Shown here: positions 60,831 to 64,000 of the stretch, one piece after another | Layout of the letters: each line of letters opens with the position of its first letter | How positions within the stretch are numbered: position 1 is the first letter of the stretch | DNA from: Polytrichum commune | Lineage: Eukaryota; Streptophyta; Polytrichopsida; Polytrichales; Polytrichaceae | Length of the DNA: 64,000 nucleotides | Direction: 5' to 3' | Assembly (NCBI GenBank): GCA_950295325.1 | Contig: OX485809.1 | Location: 14,446,001 to 14,510,000, forward strand | Made by a program: the position numbers and the translations under genes | Notes under the pieces: model-generated | The model's input: only the letters and a program-made list of their open reading frames with translations | Databases searched by the model: none | What the model was told of the DNA's origin: nothing

Positions 60831-63400
60831 ACATGCTATCTATTAATCCTTCCATGCCACCGAGGCCCCAATGGAGGTTTGGAGACAGGAATGATGAAGT
60901 ACTTTTTTGGTTTCTTGTTGTTAATTCCATCCTTTTAGCTATTGCTTAATAAAGAAACATGTGTTTAAATAGCTTTATCCTTTTAGTGAGCTTGCCCAAT
61001 CATAGAAATATAGTGGAATAGGGTGAATATGGGTGCAAACACGGTCCAATGGACAACTCTTGATCCTTTCGAAGGTTCAAGTGCAGGTGATTCAAAACAA
61101 TATACTAATTTTGAATTTTGTGAAAAGAGGATCATGAACATGTAAAAAACATATTGATCTACAAAAGATTATAAGCAATTTATGTTGACAAAAAAAAATC
61201 CCCGAAAAAGTCCACATATCCCAAATATATGGCGACCTTTAGGGCTTAAGAATGTTATGAATTACTTAGAAATTGTAGGTGTAGAATATGGAATAGGCTC
61301 CACGACTTGAATGAATTCCACCTCCAAGGTGGAGATCAGTAATGATCATATCATGTCCTTGATTGAGTCTAATGTGGGTACACCTAATGTGGCAATGACC
61401 TATAATGTATTATGTAACGCAAGTAGAAAATTTACTTATTTGAAAGCAAATTATTAGAATAGATTGTCTATGAGTTTCACTTCAAGCATTTAGATGATAT
61501 TCACCTTGACAAACACCCCTCCCCAATTTATTTATTTTATTTTTGTTTTAAAAAATCGTGTTCCTCTTTTGCATTTGCTAATGTGTTCATGTAAGTGTTG
61601 TTATGAAACCCTTATATTTGTTGAAATGTGGAAAGTGCCCGTAATAGGTGCAACAACCTTAGGTTTGAAAGGCCTCCATGATGAAGGTTTAAGAAGGTGT
61701 TTGTGATTGCATTGAAGACTTCGCTCCAAGTTACAAGATACCAAAGACGTCCACGCTTTTCCTCTGTGCAAGGTATGTTAATTGCACATTTGGCAATGGC
61801 CGACGTAGTATGTATGTTATCCATCCCATGCCCGAAAAGGCTCTTCATTCATACTTGCTTTGCATAGGAGCTAGTGTTTATATTTATCATTTGTATATTA
61901 TCTCTCATTTTAAAAATGTCCATGGGGACTCATTATGGGTCTTATTTCATTTGGGGGTCATTAGTTTAGGAAGCTTCCATAAATGTTTAGCATTAAATAG
62001 CAACAAACAATGAGAACATGAGACAAAGAGAGACATGGATGTTAGGGGTAAGGCAACATATTGGAATCAAGTCATGTGTGTGTATTCCTTGAACAAATTA
62101 CGATGACCATCAAAACCAAATTGAAGGACACATTGCACGATCCAAAGCCTTCAATGTAATATTTAATTAATCATGCTAAATTCATGTCTTTTGTTTTCCT
62201 TGGTTATTTCATTGCTTCTTGCATGCTTGTATTTCTTTCCATTGCAATAAATAGTCATGATCTTGGAGGTTACTGTCCCTTACATGAGCATAATACATAA
62301 AGAGCAACAGAAGCTCCAAGGAATATTTTTACATGTGGGAGAGGGAGAGAGACCCTAAACCTTTGTTTTGTGGGACTATATATAGTGATATTCCCAATAA
62401 TGTGGCACCTCTAGGAATTAGTCATTCCACATATTTATGGGATGATTTCTCTAAATAACCAAGGTTGTTGTGATTGATTGGATATAGATCGTGCACAAAG
62501 TGAGGGCCACTTTAGATTATGGCTCAGGGCTGTGATCATGAGATTGCGAGGGCCTTGAAACTCATCTGAAGTCACTACAATGAAAATTTGGATTTTGTAA
62601 TATTGAATAAATATGATCGTTGGCCTTCAAGTGTAAGATATGCAATCCTTATCAGCGGTAAAGCTTAGCCGTGCAGTTTTGACTGCTAGATGATGAGTGA
62701 AATCAATGATCTGAATGACTTTTTCCCAAAAAGTTCTGATGTGATCCACGGCGGACAATCACACCGTGTGAGGCACCCGCCTTTTACACATGAAAATTCA
62801 ATTTGTGGCATGGATTTATGACTTGCATATTAAAGCTCACGCAACTAAGTTGTTTGTTCTTTGTTGGCAGATGCAGAATTATAACCAACAGTCACCGGCC
62901 ACCTTGAAATTCGACGGAGCTTCTACAGGATCAATCTAGATATAAGGACCCGAAAATCCTCTGGCACTTTACGTGCAACAAAGCCCTCAAATGGAATGGC
63001 TCCCGCCCTCGGAGTAGGCCCTTACTCACACAACGCCCGGGCCCTAGGGCATTATCTACCAGTGTCTGGGGAGAATTTTGGGCATAATCGGTAAGCGTCT
63101 CGGGCTTTCAAGCCACAGGTTGTCATCTTTAGCCTTTTCTTTATTAATTTGAGATGTATTCCACAGATTCTTCAAAAATGCTGCGTAATTCTCCTGAAGG
63201 TCTTGAACATGAACCCGTCATTTCTCAAACTCAACTGGTTCGTCTGTAACAAGCAGTCGGTTCTCCATTAATCTACCACTTACCACTGGTGCAATTGTAA
63301 AGACAAGCAACCGGGTCGCCGAGTCGCAATAGAAAGGAAATGTTATTTCATGACCATCCCATGCATGGGGGCCCTTCTATACATTAAATAAATTCGACTA
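60813..63400 (+). repeat. Array block, copy 4 (upstream of gene D)
   Basis: It begins mid-block at the junction with gene C and follows the order of copy 3 to 'catcccatgcatgggggcc', without the 616-bp insertion seen in copy 3. Confidence 0.85.
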
Positions 63401-63589
63401 AATCCCCTTCCTTTCGCTTTGCCACTCTTCCCCACTCTTCCCCTCTCTGTCGCTGAAGTTACTCGCACGCCTTATAAGCAAATCCACGCCTCCACTGCGT
63501 CACCAAGTTACGCTTCCACATCGCGCTATTGCTGCTTCATACATTCACGTTGCTTCGGAGATTAGTTGACTGTGTTGCTACTTGTGGAA
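63401..63589 (+). promoter_or_regulatory. Core promoter and leader of gene D
   Basis: Pyrimidine-rich block (63409-63450) and TATAAG box at 63473-63478, 117 bp before the ATG, conserved with genes A-C. Confidence 0.75.
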
Positions 63590-64000
63590 ATGGAGGGTTT
63601 TGATAGTGGCCCTTATGGAGATGAGAGGCGTCTTATCGATCTTTTATTTGAGCTGCAGGACAAGTGTATGCGGGCCTTCCAGTCGAGGAGCTATGCTCAG
63701 CGACGTGATCTTTTAAAGTTGCGAGAACAGACTCTTCAAGGCGTTTTGGGAAACGTCCTGGACTCTCCTCATATATGTAATCTTATCGATTCTATATACT
63801 CCCTCCTAATGCAAAATTCCGAGTTGGAACGAGATGTCCTATTAAACGGAATCAGAGAATGCTTTTACGAGATCGAGAAAATCATTGCAACTTTAGTAAA
63901 TGATGTACGCGAAGCATACGCCGTGGTAGTGGCGGCAGTTGTCCTGCTCTCTTATGTATACCTCTATCTCACAGGCTGTGGCGGGTGGGATGCTTCCAGA
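63590..64000 (+). CDS. Gene D: family member, 5' part only (runs off the window)
   Basis: An open frame of 137 codons starts at the conserved ATG (MEGFDSGPYGDERR) and continues without a stop to the last base. The N-terminal region is close to gene C and different from A and B. It reaches the invariant hydrophobic segment YAVVVAAVVLLSYVYLYL and GCGGWDASR, with DNA almost identical to gene A there. The rest lies beyond the window, so intactness is unknown. Confidence 0.8.
   Translation, partial: MEGFDSGPYGDERRLIDLLFELQDKCMRAFQSRSYAQRRDLLKLREQTLQGVLGNVLDSPHICNLIDSIYSLLMQNSELERDVLLNGIRECFYEIEKIIATLVNDVREAYAVVVAAVVLLSYVYLYLTGCGGWDASR

Overview
This is nuclear DNA of a land plant. Protein-coding sequence is sparse, one gene has canonical GT-AG introns, and most of the window is AT-rich, transposon-derived and segmentally duplicated. 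The only gene of a known family encodes a plant GT14 (GlcAT14-type) Golgi glycosyltransferase. The species cannot be fixed from the sequence. No tRNA, rRNA or CRISPR array was seen.

Layout. 1-2868: about three tandem copies of a ~1.1 kb repeat. 2878-5770: one arm of a ~2.9 kb inverted pair whose partner is 37680-40745. 5771-22100: no supportable gene; a fold-back element (7923-8454), a TA-flanked MITE (18439-18700) and duplicated non-coding blocks. 22100-29020: a gene island holding the five-exon GT14 gene (CDS 25364-28112, 423 aa) with its leader and 3' region. 29570-30537: another fold-back element.

31100-64000 is a tandem array. A related 2-3.6 kb block ends at 33190, 44085, 55312 and 63400. 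At three of these ends the block is followed by a pyrimidine-rich promoter with a TATAAG box and a single-exon gene of a family I could not name: gene A (33393-34751, 452 aa), gene B (44267-45592, 441 aa) and gene D (63590 to the window end). A fourth gene, C (60519-60830), has the same promoter but is cut off after ~100 codons and fused to the next block. At 55.3 kb the block is present but its gene is missing; a lone ABCC-transporter-like exon lies there instead.

Proteins of this family have a variable N-terminus, a near-invariant hydrophobic segment, a region that looks to me like a very degenerate AP2/ERF domain, a Gln-rich coiled coil, and an acidic/aromatic tail resembling an activation domain. 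This is the best candidate here for an undescribed system, possibly a membrane-tethered regulator. The AP2 resemblance is my own reading by eye and is unverified.

The array is riddled with insertions that have clear boundaries: three hAT-like elements with 8-bp target duplications (36157-36902, 49349-49960, 56977-58169), a Mutator-like element with a 9-bp duplication in the 3' flank of gene B (45736-47198), and a 621-bp element (50841-51461) built of nested inverted repeats around seven copies of a 41-bp unit. In several cases a paralogous uninterrupted copy inside the window serves as the empty site.
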